Part shown: positions 1 through 10,510 of the stretch, piece after piece | How the letters are laid out: every line of letters starts with the position of its first letter | How positions within the stretch are numbered: position 1 is the first letter of the stretch | Notes under the pieces: model-generated | Told to the model about the DNA's origin: nothing | The model's database searches: none | Seen by the model: the letters and a program-made list of their open reading frames with translations, nothing else | Assembly: GCA_030407315.1 (NCBI GenBank) | Contig: JALQPE010002793.1 | Location: 84,501 to 148,500 of the forward strand | DNA length: 64,000 nt | Source: Asparagopsis taxiformis | Taxonomy: Eukaryota > Rhodophyta > Florideophyceae > Bonnemaisoniales > Bonnemaisoniaceae | Direction: 5' to 3' | Translations under genes and position numbers: made by a program

Positions 1-3000
1 AGAGATGGACAACTAGAACATACCGTCGCAGGGAATGATGAAGCGAACGGTGACCGAAATGAAGAAGATGAGATCGTACCAACAGAACGAACTGCTATGG
101 ACGAGCGGACCGCTCGTGCGAGACGTCGTAGTGCCGTGCGACGTCGGCAGGTTGCACAAACCGAGGATGGTCCTGTCGAAGAAGACTCGCAGCGCGGTGG
201 AGAAGAAGGCCCAGAAACCAGTGGTGCAGGAAGCGTGCAACCTGCTGTGGAGCCCGGACAGGATCGTGCGTCGAAGAAACCTCGGCATGCGGAAGTATGT
301 CCTACATGCGAACAACCATGGCCGCAGACAGTGGAATCACCGAACACTGCAAATACCACACCGGAAAAAAATCTGGGTCAGAAATTGACCAACTCGTCAC
401 AGGTTGTTCGACCGGAGCACACTTCTATTTCAGTGGATTTACCACCAGTATCGTCACATGTTTTGCGACCAGAGCGAAATTCAATTGCAGTGGATGTACC
501 ACCACTGGTGGCACTATCGTCACAACGGCCCAAGCCAAAATCTTCTTCGTTGTCGATAACTGCTGGACCCGCACTATCAGTGGATGTGCAGCCAGCACCA
601 CCACCCTCACCCGTCTGGGATCCACCACCAATACCGCAGGAGGCAGTCCAGCAACAGGCAGTCCAGCAACAGCGCCATAAACCGCGGGTACCTGTACAGC
701 GAGCTGCACGCAAAGGGTATCACTACGACGATGTCCCGATACAAATAGAAGGTATATCCTTGAACACAAATCTCTCACCCAATGCAATACTGGCGAACTG
801 GTCTTCGAATGCCTCTTTCTCGTTTCCGCGACGGGGATTCGAGAGTAGCTGGGTACGAAATCGTGTCATATTTCGTGGTCAGAATCCTCGTCTGGCTCCG
901 AACTTCATGTACTTCTCGTGGTATGACTTCTTGTCAACCAGTTTCACACTTTGTATTTACAAGATGGTTTTGGAACTAGCGGAAGTTGCACAGAAGCATG
1001 AGACCTGGTATCCAGCTACACAAAGAGACCCATTGCTCGATAACGATTACGACCTCTATAGGCTAGATTCCGACGCATCAGGCAACGGGAATAGTAGGAG
1101 GTTCGAAGCTTCACGAACTGCACCGTCGACCCGAGACAGCGTATCATTCAGAAGCTGGGATGTCGTCACCGTCGATGTCATAGACCGCAGCCGACAGACG
1201 GAACCACTGGAATGTTGCTTAGGTGTTGTTGAAGATTTCACTACGAACAAAACCCGTGCCCAAACCCGCCTCTCTTTGACAATTATCGCCTTGGGTTCTG
1301 TGCGACATGCGCGATATTCGCAGGGTACGGAGGGGCTTGCAATAGTCGTTCGCAGATCAGGCTATCTCGGAACAGAAGGTATGCAATGTGAAGCAATACG
1401 AAACCTTCCTGCGATACATCCTGGATGGCATGAGCTGTTCCTAGGCACTTCAAGGGCGGCCACATCTAACCAGCGATGGCTACAGCAGGATGGTTCCTTA
1501 GTTCGAGAAGAATACGAAAAGCTTCTCGCGCACTGTTTGCCCGGTGCTGTTCTAGTACCATCTGGAAGCACTAACACTCAGAAATACATGCTTGAGATGA
1601 CAGACCTAAACGGAGCAGATGTGCATCACGATGGTCCGCCGAAAATGAATAGATCTCAAGCAGCTGCAGTGTTGGAATGTCTGATATCGTCGGAGCTGTC
1701 AGAACGAAAGCCAAGGGGGCTTCTTGATCGAGTATGCTGTGTGGTCGGTCCAGCAGCAACTGGGAAGACGAGTACAATTATGCATTACATTTCTGCTCTT
1801 CTGAACAAGGTGGCCTACGACATGGTAGAAGCTGAGGCGGCACGAGTCAGAGTGGCTGGTGGTAGCGTGCACGCGACAGCTATTTCTGCTCTTAACAGAC
1901 CTGGGACAAAGGTACGCATTCTAGTCGTGTCTGTATCGAATACCGCCGTGGATGTCATCGAATCCAAACTTCTTGACGGTATTTTCATGGTCCAGTCGCG
2001 TTCTACAGTTCCCACACTTGTGCGACCTCCTTTCGAGCGGAAAACAGCTCGAGATACAAGCGGCGGTAGTGAACGTGCAGTCACGAACAGGGGAAGGAAG
2101 CGCATATTATTTGGTGCAGCCAGTGGGGAACTGTCATCTCCATGCATTGTATTGAGCACTTTCGGTTCGTTGTGGCGGTTATTTAGAGACAATCCAACGG
2201 CAAAGTTCGATGCAATCGTTGTTGATGAGGCTTCTCAAGCTGCCGACGTTGATTACCTTCCCCTCGTACAATTTCTGGCTGAAAATTTTAAGGTTGAGGA
2301 CGCGCCTCCTTTGTCTCTCTTCGGAGATCCCATGCAACAGAGCCCTGTCCTGCGTGGACCGCGAAACATCATGTCCTCTATCTATACAATGTCTTGGCTG
2401 GATAGGCTTGCTCGTAACGAATCATCGCATCTTCGTCACTCAAATATAGTACGCTGCGTCTGTCTTCAAGAGCAATATCGCATGCATCCGGAGATTAACA
2501 GAGTTTCCAATGTCATAGCGCACAGGAATGTGGCCGACCATCACTCTTGTGTTCCAACCAGTGATACTTATACCAAGTGGTTGATCCCTTACGTTTATGG
2601 GAACGGTGCTCGTGTCCCGATCTACACGAGTGAGGCGAAGGATATCAGCCTTACCGACCTGTCCCATCCCGTCCGCCTCTTCGATCCTTATTTCAGGCGA
2701 AGGAACAATCATTTTCCATATGGGGAAATATCAATGCAAACAAGCTATGACACGAGCGTTCCGGAGGCGATATTAATATCCGAATTGGTCCGAATCCTCC
2801 TCACCGTTCCAAATATGCGCCAGGAAGATATTCTCATCTTGACTGTATACAACAAGCAACGGTCCTGTATCCTTGCACATCTTGCTGCGATGTTCGCGAA
2901 CGTCTACGAACATGAGCCCTGCACCATAACTGTTTCTACTATTGCCGCTGCGCAGGGTAGCGAAAGTCCAGTAGTGATATACAGTGCGACAAGAAATGGG

Positions 3001-3174
3001 AGAAGAACGTCTAGCAGCAGTACTCATGACAGCCTCGGTTTAGTTGATGACGTTCGCGGTATTTATGTGATGGTCACACGGGCTATGCGTCATCTATACA
3101 TAGTGGGGGAATTCGATTTCTTGGTATCAAAGAGTGCTGACTGGACGAGGGTTGTGAAAGAAACTTCACCATAG
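1..3174 (+). CDS. Superfamily 1 RNA/DNA helicase (UPF1/DNA2-like), 5' end outside window
   Basis: The frame is open from base 1, so the gene probably starts to the left. The first in-frame ATG is at 97 (1025 aa from there). Residues 1-230 from that ATG are low-complexity, rich in S, T, P and Q, and probably disordered. The helicase core fills the C-terminal half: Walker A GPAATGKTS near residue 551, DEASQ (motif II) near 709, FGDPMQQSP (motif III) near 743, QEQYRMHP (motif IV) near 790, STIAAAQGSE (motif V) near 947 and VTRAMRHLYIVG (motif VI) near 993. This set is typical of UPF1/DNA2/MOV10-like SF1B helicases, which unwind nucleic acid 5'-3'. No CH/zinc domain is visible. An AATAAA at 3221 lies 47 bases past the stop. 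Whether it is a host gene or cargo of a neighbouring transposon is undecided; a transposon repeat array begins directly after it. Confidence 0.85.
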   Translation, partial: RDGQLEHTVAGNDEANGDRNEEDEIVPTERTAMDERTARARRRSAVRRRQVAQTEDGPVEEDSQRGGEEGPETSGAGSVQPAVEPGQDRASKKPRHAEVCPTCEQPWPQTVESPNTANTTPEKNLGQKLTNSSQVVRPEHTSISVDLPPVSSHVLRPERNSIAVDVPPLVALSSQRPKPKSSSLSITAGPALSVDVQPAPPPSPVWDPPPIPQEAVQQQAVQQQRHKPRVPVQRAARKGYHYDDVPIQIEGISLNTNLSPNAILANWSSNASFSFPRRGFESSWVRNRVIFRGQNPRLAPNFMYFSWYDFLSTSFTLCIYKMVLELAEVAQKHETWYPATQRDPLLDNDYDLYRLDSDASGNGNSRRFEASRTAPSTRDSVSFRSWDVVTVDVIDRSRQTEPLECCLGVVEDFTTNKTRAQTRLSLTIIALGSVRHARYSQGTEGLAIVVRRSGYLGTEGMQCEAIRNLPAIHPGWHELFLGTSRAATSNQRWLQQDGSLVREEYEKLLAHCLPGAVLVPSGSTNTQKYMLEMTDLNGADVHHDGPPKMNRSQAAAVLECLISSELSERKPRGLLDRVCCVVGPAATGKTSTIMHYISALLNKVAYDMVEAEAARVRVAGGSVHATAISALNRPGTKVRILVVSVSNTAVDVIESKLLDGIFMVQSRSTVPTLVRPPFERKTARDTSGGSERAVTNRGRKRILFGAASGELSSPCIVLSTFGSLWRLFRDNPTAKFDAIVVDEASQAADVDYLPLVQFLAENFKVEDAPPLSLFGDPMQQSPVLRGPRNIMSSIYTMSWLDRLARNESSHLRHSNIVRCVCLQEQYRMHPEINRVSNVIAHRNVADHHSCVPTSDTYTKWLIPYVYGNGARVPIYTSEAKDISLTDLSHPVRLFDPYFRRRNNHFPYGEISMQTSYDTSVPEAILISELVRILLTVPNMRQEDILILTVYNKQRSCILAHLAAMFANVYEHEPCTITVSTIAAAQGSESPVVIYSATRNGRRTSSSSTHDSLGLVDDVRGIYVMVTRAMRHLYIVGEFDFLVSKSADWTRVVKETSP

Positions 3175-3231
3175 CTTCCTACAACTCCCTTTCCTTTCAA
3201 CTATAGTTGGCCTCCCTTCCAATAAACTTGA

Positions 3232-3830
3232 TTTTTTCAAATACCAACGTTCTGGTCAGCAGTTGTGCAGCCAGGGACATGGATTTTTTCAAATACCAAC
3301 GTTCTGGTCAGCGGTTGTGCAACCACGGACATGGATGGCTCACTGAGGAACCAAAATGGGGGTGTTCAGCAGAGGTCGTGCGGCCGATGACCACACGTGT
3401 AGCCTGGATACGTTGTGCTACACGTGTTCTGGTCAGCGGTTGTGCAACCAGGGACATGGATGGCTCACTGAGGAACCAAAATGGGGGTGTTCGGCAGAGG
3501 TCGTGCGGCCGATGACCACACGTGTAGCCTGGATACGTTGTGCTACACGTGTTCTGGTCAGCGGTTGTGCAACCACGGACATGGATGGCTCACTGAGGAA
3601 CCAAAATGGGGGTGTTCAGCAGAGGTCGTGCGGCCGATGACCACACGTGTAGCCTGGATTTGTTGTGCTACACGTGTTCTGGTCAGCGGTTGTGCAACCA
3701 CGGACATGGATGGCTCACTGAGGAACCAAAATGGGGGTGTTCGGCAGAGGTCGTGCGGCCGATGACCACACGTGTAGCCAGGACACATCACGCTACACTT
3801 CTGCTGGTCAGGGGTAGTGAAACCAGTGAC
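3232..3830. repeat. 125-bp tandem repeat array, left subterminal cluster of transposon A
   Basis: About four copies of a 125-bp unit; the word GGACATGGATGGCTC recurs at 3327, 3452, 3577 and 3702. Each unit carries the 12-bp palindrome GGTTGTGCAACC (3313, 3438, 3563, 3688) and ACACGTGT-type words. The same palindrome recurs beyond the transposase at 8302, 9222 and 9271. That fits subterminal binding sites at both ends of one element. The open frames across the array are simple by-products of the repeat. Confidence 0.85.
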
Positions 3831-4325
3831 ACAAACGCACTCATTGATTGTGCAATGTGGTCTGGAATACTTATGCGGGGTGGCGTGAACTGTGGCGAGT
3901 ATGTTCACTACGTTGTTGAAACGTGATATCGCTAACCCCTGCCACTGCGAATTGAGATGTTGATTAATCAACATTTCAAAACAAAACAATTGTTTTGTTC
4001 TCGTCCGTGGCAGAGATGCAAGTGACACGTTCATGCATGATACTGTCATCGTCGTATCAACGATGATAACTCGTATGGTCCTGGCTCTGCGGATGGGTAA
4101 CATATCTCAATTGCGCCGTAACCTCGAGGTTCTGGATCCGGTGTGTTTTAAGGGCCATTTTTGATCTGTACATAGGTGATAAATAAAAGTACATTGGGAA
4201 TATCAAATTTCGCCTAGTTCTATTACCGAGGTCAACTGGTTCGTTCTCTGCACCTCGCAGTTCATTGTACCACTGCTCGTCTGGTATCGTGGTATTGATC
4301 TCTCTCGTTGGTAACCAGCCTGGAG

Positions 4326-7300
4326 ATGGTTCGGCGCAGACTTCTACGTTCTGGAACACATTACAGGCTGCGAAAAGATCGATTCAGATCTTGGTCAACC
4401 CTTGGAAACGCAACTGCAATAGCATGTGTTCCACGTACGACGGAAAGTCTTCCCAACCGGACTAGCTTCACGGACGGTGTTCTGGATGAAGATGTTGATG
4501 CTGTAATCGACAGGATACTCAGCAACCTCGAAGAGGATGACGAGTCCGATACCGAAAACGGCGAGGAATACTCTTTCCACTTTACATGGCAATCTCTGAT
4601 CGCTGTTATGTCCGTGACTGGATCAGTGCGTTTCTCAGTCGATCAGTACACATTTTTTGTTACCTGTGTGAACTGGCTTGTCGAGTACTCCAACTGCGGA
4701 TTATCTCCGTTCCCATCTTATTCCACTCTGCAAAGATACATTCTCCCTCATGTCGTCAGTTCTTCACTCCCCAGGTCAAAACAGGTCCTGCTTCCCCTCG
4801 ACATCTCCAAGTCCGGTGCATCTGTGCATCAAAGTATCCAATCACGGAAATCGAGAAACATAGGCCCTATCACAGGGGGGCCTACGATACCAGTTTCAAT
4901 CGTCCTGCCCTCATCATGGGCGAGACATGATGTTTCTTTCAAGCCTTTATGGGAACAGATGAAAACTACCTCCACAGGTGCCGTAAGTAATACACCGGGA
5001 GCGACTATTCATGAGACCATAGAGGATATCCCTATGATTACTGATAGAGACCATATCCTCGATCCAATCTGTACTGCTCCACGGCCCTCCCATTCCCAGG
5101 GTGTGCCTCCAATTCAGGAAGACATTCGTCTATACCATGGTATGAATCTCAAATTGACTTTGCGCGCTCCTTCCAAGAACATCATGGACCTACTGAGTTC
5201 ATTTCGGTTTGAGCACAGCCCTTCGGGCTCTACCGTATTGTACGCTAAAGGAACGCAGTCTTTCCTTGTCCGGAGGCCACCGCCAGATATCAACTTCTCT
5301 ACTAATGAAACTGCATGGTTTGCATACGAGTCGGTGGCGTCGAAACTGAAGAACCTCTGGAGAGCTGGTGATATTTGCACACTTCTGAAAACTACAAAAC
5401 TGTCTTCTTCAGTTCCAGCGTCTTCTGGCTTTGCACACCTCATTGTTCACCGTCATCTCCGCTTACGAAACAGTTATTCCCCTTATCTATTAGCGATTGT
5501 TCCAGAAACCTCTGCTGCAGATCTCTCTGCTGCTTATCGTTCCTTCTCTGCTACAGTTCTTTCTGTTGAGGCATCTCCACCGCAACATACAATGCGTTCG
5601 AACCCCAGATCCACGAACGCCACCAAGTCCTTCGGCACTCTACATGATGGTACCCCGTACTTCATTTACAGAATCCTGTTGTACTGCGACGGGTTCTCCC
5701 AGTACAACGAAAGGAAGGGGTCAGCCGGTGGCGTGTACATGATTCCTTTGAATCTGCCATGTCATGTTCGATCTTCCAGGCGAGGTGTCAGAACTATTTC
5801 TCTTGCACCGCCAGGTGTTTCTACTAATGCAATCCTCCACGAAATCATCGGAGACATCGTACATCATTCTACACATGGCCTGAGTATGCTCGACGCCGAC
5901 GGTAATCACATCCGAGTTTTTTTAGATCTTGTCGCCTTCATTGGAGATTATCCAGAAATCACGAACGTTCTAGATTTATTGGGACACAACTCCGCCTGTC
6001 CCTGTCATCTTTGTTCCTTCAAACGAATTCCAAATCATATGACTGAGGCAAGTAGATACTGTTCTACCATTGCAGTGCATAGCCTCGACCCTGCGTTCAT
6101 GCGAACTGCGGACAGGACCTTGGTCATCCGTGACTCAAATATTTCCTCAGAAGAGTCCAAATCAATTGGAATGAAAGATGCATCCACTGACACAAAGAAA
6201 AGCCCCTTGTTTTCCCTTCATTCCGCCCTCAACGAGGCGTTCAGAACTACTCCACGACCGTTCTTTTCAGACGGCTCAATTCTTCCCTACCCCCATTTTG
6301 ATCCCTACCGTTCCTGCCTCGTTGCTCCCGATCATCTCCTATCCGGAATTGCGAAGAATGTACTTAACATGGCGTTCGTTCTTTTGCCGAGAGAATATCA
6401 AGTACTTGCTGATATTCACATCTGCAATGCTCTCCGAACAAACGGTCTCGTGGCACAACATCGTATCTTCTCTCCTGCAGCATGCAGTATGTATAGTATG
6501 AGCATATCAGGATTATTTTCCACACTATCAATTGCTCCAGAGGTGTTCACTGATCTTTGCTATACAATCCGTGCAAATACAAATTCGAATTCTTCTGATG
6601 CTCATCCTACCACAGCTTTATCGTTCGACAGTGCTGCCATCCACGAGAAAGGAACTGCTGTTTTATCGACCTACCGCCAGCTTGTGGCAAACACTTACTG
6701 GTATCCCTCCCTACAAACCGATGGTGTTGGCTGTGTTCAAATGTACAATGAAAACGCTGGCGAGTATTGGCAACATGCTCTGCTGCGTACCGCGGAAGAC
6801 TTCTTGACAAAATCGGACATGCTATGCCGCCTTTCACCACTCTGTCGTCAGCATTTGGATAAGCCAAACTCCCACAGACTAATAGAGTTATATAGGCACA
6901 CCATACCTGCTATGGGACATGTACGCCATTTTGGCGAGCTTGTCTTTGAAAGTGCACATCAGCCATTGAAGAGAATTATATCGAAGTCTAACCATCAGCA
7001 CCCACACCTACAAGCAGTTTCCCATGCCCTCTTCGACGATTGGAAGCATAGAATATCAACAGTTATGAAATATGGTGACGGACATGAACAATTGCCCTTG
7101 TCCGGAAGATCTCCACTTTTGCCCGCACTGAATGATACTGTAAACGCCTCGCATGAAACCATAGGAGAAGTCGGAAGTGACAGGCGTTCAACAGAGCCCC
7201 AAATCAAGCTTGTCACGAACTTACTTTCTCATACTCCTACATTAACGCTTCCAACCATCTATTCTACCCATTGGGTTTTGAAAGACAAGTGGGTATCTCA

Positions 7301-7910
7301 TTCCACCGATCAGGAGATTCCTCTAAATGATAGATATTCCATTGAAAAGCTGCTGCTCTCTGCCTTCGCGGAAGAGCCCCGGGAGGGAAAACTTTTTTCA
7401 TATTACAAATCCGCCATCCGCGGGAAGACAACTGGTAACCTTCCCCCTTATTCAGTATTTCAACAAAGCTCAGTTCACATCCTGAGAAGGGGTACTGCAC
7501 TCCAATCACTGATTTTCGGGGACGTGTCGGCGCCCTTGCTGTGCCAGCCGTACGTGGAATCCGACCGACACTTCTTCTTCGACATAAGCAAGGCATACAC
7601 CTTCCTGGTCTGCGCAATTTTGAGTGTTCACGTAGAGGGTGGAACTGCTGAGCCGTTCGCAGCTGTGTGGCCCTTACCCCGCATCCTTTCCAAAGGTTCC
7701 ATGGTTATACATGCTAGGAAATCTGGCTTACAGCTTTTACGCCTCACTTCTTCCGTGATTCGAGTTGCAACTATACATGCATGTTCCACAGAACACAAAT
7801 GCTCTGCAAACACTACCCTCCACCAGGTCAGCCACTCTTCGGCACTCCTGGATGGCGGTTCACATTACGTCGTCGATAGATCCCTGGGTTACCCTCCTAG
7901 AACGGCATAA
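4326..7910 (+). CDS. Putative Tnp2/Plavaka-like transposase (copy 1, intact ORF)
   Basis: Intact ORF of about 1194 aa. I chose ATG 4326; the open frame also extends to a TTG at 4308. After an acidic stretch near residues 55-80 comes a long region shared with the gene at 18772-22145. Landmarks: a segment ending LPLDISKSG, the block FIYRILLYCDGF, then FLDLVAFIGDYPE near residue 535, CPCHLCSF near 558 (a Cys pair as in Tnp2/Plavaka proteins), DPYRSCLVAPDHLLSG, and SAHQPLKRIISKSNHQ near 878. Proteins with this IGDYP...PC..C...HQPLKR order resemble transposases of CACTA-like elements (Tnp2, Plavaka). The catalytic acidic residues cannot be assigned by eye. It sits between GGTTGTGCAACC clusters (3.2-3.8 kb and 8.3-9.3 kb), so it is probably the transposase of that element. 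The uninterrupted frame suggests it may still be functional. Confidence 0.6.
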   Translation: MVRRRLLRSGTHYRLRKDRFRSWSTLGNATAIACVPRTTESLPNRTSFTDGVLDEDVDAVIDRILSNLEEDDESDTENGEEYSFHFTWQSLIAVMSVTGSVRFSVDQYTFFVTCVNWLVEYSNCGLSPFPSYSTLQRYILPHVVSSSLPRSKQVLLPLDISKSGASVHQSIQSRKSRNIGPITGGPTIPVSIVLPSSWARHDVSFKPLWEQMKTTSTGAVSNTPGATIHETIEDIPMITDRDHILDPICTAPRPSHSQGVPPIQEDIRLYHGMNLKLTLRAPSKNIMDLLSSFRFEHSPSGSTVLYAKGTQSFLVRRPPPDINFSTNETAWFAYESVASKLKNLWRAGDICTLLKTTKLSSSVPASSGFAHLIVHRHLRLRNSYSPYLLAIVPETSAADLSAAYRSFSATVLSVEASPPQHTMRSNPRSTNATKSFGTLHDGTPYFIYRILLYCDGFSQYNERKGSAGGVYMIPLNLPCHVRSSRRGVRTISLAPPGVSTNAILHEIIGDIVHHSTHGLSMLDADGNHIRVFLDLVAFIGDYPEITNVLDLLGHNSACPCHLCSFKRIPNHMTEASRYCSTIAVHSLDPAFMRTADRTLVIRDSNISSEESKSIGMKDASTDTKKSPLFSLHSALNEAFRTTPRPFFSDGSILPYPHFDPYRSCLVAPDHLLSGIAKNVLNMAFVLLPREYQVLADIHICNALRTNGLVAQHRIFSPAACSMYSMSISGLFSTLSIAPEVFTDLCYTIRANTNSNSSDAHPTTALSFDSAAIHEKGTAVLSTYRQLVANTYWYPSLQTDGVGCVQMYNENAGEYWQHALLRTAEDFLTKSDMLCRLSPLCRQHLDKPNSHRLIELYRHTIPAMGHVRHFGELVFESAHQPLKRIISKSNHQHPHLQAVSHALFDDWKHRISTVMKYGDGHEQLPLSGRSPLLPALNDTVNASHETIGEVGSDRRSTEPQIKLVTNLLSHTPTLTLPTIYSTHWVLKDKWVSHSTDQEIPLNDRYSIEKLLLSAFAEEPREGKLFSYYKSAIRGKTTGNLPPYSVFQQSSVHILRRGTALQSLIFGDVSAPLLCQPYVESDRHFFFDISKAYTFLVCAILSVHVEGGTAEPFAAVWPLPRILSKGSMVIHARKSGLQLLRLTSSVIRVATIHACSTEHKCSANTTLHQVSHSSALLDGGSHYVVDRSLGYPPRTA

Positions 7911-7952
7911 ACTGTACTGATCCACAACCCGAAATATACAATTCCTTTCGGC

Positions 7953-8072
7953 AGTCACCGGTTTCGAAACCTGTTTCATTGTCACCGGTTTCGAAACCTG
8001 TTTCTCCTTCACTGTCACCGGTTTCAAAACCTGTTTCTGCTTGTGTGTGTTCGTCACTGTTTTCGAAACAAC
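7953..8072 (+). repeat. Short direct repeats after transposase copy 1
   Basis: Three close copies plus one degenerate copy of a 22-24 bp word containing CACCGGTTTCGAAACCTG, which is itself nearly palindromic (GGTTTCGAAACC). They begin 43 bases after the transposase stop. They are likely subterminal protein-binding sites or 3' UTR repeats of the same element. Confidence 0.6.
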
Positions 8073-9560
8073 TGCCATTGTTCTATTACAATAATTTGGT
8101 TACATTAGGCAGTCCTTCCACATTTTGCCGCTCTTCTATTCTCGCGTGAAAGCTGCAGCTTTCTGCTGCATGCAGCTTTCTTCCTTTCATGCATTTCATG
8201 AAATGCAAGTGCACTTCAGAAGGACAGCCTCCGACGTCTGCGGCTTTCCCTCTCCAGTTCAATGCTACATTTCCGCTAAATCACTGCCCTCGGCTGTCAG
8301 TGGTTGTGCAACCCATGGTCTCTTCAACACCTGCTGCCCTCCATCTCATGTTCCACTACTGTGCATACCCATCATTATACCGACAAACACACATGCCTGT
8401 CAGAGGTTCTCCAACCGATGACATCCTCCGTCCTGGGTTTTCACACAATACCTCTTACGGGCCACATCACACCTCCCAAGGCGTATCTCTAGCCGTCATC
8501 ACAAACTTCTAAATCACTTGGCATTAATGTTCCCAGACTGTGCCAGGTCATTGCTTCAACAGGGCGTCAGAGTGGTTATTTCGTCCTTTCTACGATGATT
8601 CTATTTTTAATATTCAACCATGATTGTATTGCCAGGCCAGTCTGCTCAAATACATTGACATATGATTGATTTCCGCCGTTCACAGCTGTGACTTGGCAAG
8701 CGATACTATCCGCTGGCAAGTAGTACGTCGCAATTCACATTGTGTCTTCCGGGCCAGTGACCAACAAGCTTGCCAAATCACTCAGCCCACGAACCTAGGT
8801 TTTTCTCTACTCCTGACACCAGCCGCAAGTTGCCAATTATGCTCCTAGACGATCTCCCACTCCTTGCCTCATATAAATACAGAGAGAACTCAATAACATC
8901 TCTCCAGGAAAATCTCGCTCATGCAATTTTCTCACACTATCGTTCCGAACACCTCATCCCTGTTGCACGCTTCTTCACTATCGTTCCGAACACCTCATAC
9001 CTTTTCCACGCTTCTTGGAAGGTTCATTTTGCTCATCTATTGTCTACTTCACGTATCATCTTCGTCATTGTATGATTTTGCCGACTCACATTTATCCCAA
9101 CTCCGAATGGCCTTCTTCGACAATGGAGACAGCACTACTTTCAAACTATCTCGCACCCTTCAAGTCACCATGTTTCGTTGGTTTGTACTCACCATTTTCA
9201 ACCGCTCATAATCCTGCCAGTGGTTGTGCAACCGGTGTTTCCTGAAATCACTCTCCGTTATCATTACCCAGGTTGTGCAACCGGTGTTTTCTGATATCAC
9301 TCTACACTATCATTGCCCGGGCTTACCACTTCTTTTTCTTTCCTTGTACATTTCTTCTTTCTTTGCACAGTCTGTACATCAATCACACTCCTCCATCTCA
9401 AAATTCAAATACCACGAGCCGGATACTGTTTTGGTGATGCATCTATCAATCTTCATTATCGTTAATATAGCTCTGTCCTTTCCTTCCAAATAAATATTGC
9501 TTCAGAGCATCTGTTGCCTTCACACCTACACTACTTTACCATATCTGTCTTCAATACATC
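8073..9560. other. Non-coding right flank of transposon A
   Basis: No ORF here has recognisable content. The stretch holds three further GGTTGTGCAACC palindromes (8302-8313, 9222-9233, 9271-9282) and a self-complementary stretch around 8150-8215 built from GCAGCTTTC and ATGCATTTCATG words. I read it as the right subterminal region of element A. I could not find clear terminal inverted repeats. Confidence 0.5.
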
Positions 9561-9569
9561 CCAAAATCT

Positions 9570-10510
9570 AGTGTTCCCGGAGCACATTATGGCATTTCTG
9601 GTTTGAAAATTAGGTTTCAATTTACACCGTTATGGTATTTCTGGTTCGGTAATTTAGAGCTCCTAGAACGGTGTACAGCATCCATGTCTTTTAGTTATAG
9701 TGATCCCAGAACAATTTATGACGTTCCTGTTTTCGAATCGCATTGTTCCTAGAACGGTATATACTGTTCATGAATTGAACTTTCACTATTCGCAGAACGC
9801 TCTCTACTGTTCCCCGTTTCGATGTTCACTGTTCCTGGAACATCCCTCATCGTCTCCATGTTCCTACTTTAGTATTCCAAGAACAGGCTGTGATGATCCA
9901 GGCCGCCTTTTTTGCTCTTCCCAGGACAGTACATGGTGTCCTTGTTCGTTGGATTCATTGTTCCCAGGACTTCCAACAGTGTTCCTGGTTTCTATGCATA
10001 CTGGCTCCGGATCAATCTTCGGTGATCCCAGTCTCCATCTATATCACTTCAGGGACTGTCTTTACTGTTTTGTCGCGTTCCATGTCTGTACTCCTAGAAC
10101 AGTCCTTGTCGTTCCTGCTTCCAAATTCACTGTTCAGCGAACGCTATGTTCCGTTTTCCTCCTCTCACTACATTGCTCCAAAGAACGGTTTGTATTGTTT
10201 GCAGTTCCGATATTATGTCAGTCTACACCGTTCATTTGGTGTTGTTTGTATAGTTCCTGGAGTATTCGAAGCTGTTCTGGGTACTCCACCACGCTGTTCC
10301 CAGAACAATGATTACTGTCCCAGAATGTCAACATAGTGTTCCCAGAACAGTAAGATTGCTTCCTGGAAGTCTAATACAGTGTTCTCAGGAACGTTCTTCA
10401 TCGTTCTCATGTTTGAAATACCGTTCTATGAATTGTCCATACTGTTCTCGGTTTTAAATATACTGTTCTCCGGACAGTACTCTTCTTGTTCCATGAACAG
10501 TGTTTGGTGA
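9570..10510. repeat. Cluster of GTTCCNNGAAC-type interspersed short repeats
   Basis: Many variants of a GTTC(C/T)(N)2GAAC(A/G)GT word occur at irregular spacing, for example GTTCCTAGAACGGTAT near 9747, TTCCCAGAACA near 10299 and 10330, GTTCTCAGGAACG near 10380, and GTTCTCGG near 10443. The core is an inverted repeat GTTCC..GAAC. It looks like a subterminal binding-site cluster of a third element, different in sequence from the clusters at 3.2, 16.2 and 44.5 kb. It ends beside, and slightly overlaps, the 3' end of the next gene. Confidence 0.7.

Noticed and set aside
3207..3926. Overlapping ORFs of about 100 aa with repeated HGHGWLTEEPKWG-type peptides
   Set aside because: They are translations of the 125-bp tandem array in shifting frames; no coding constraint.
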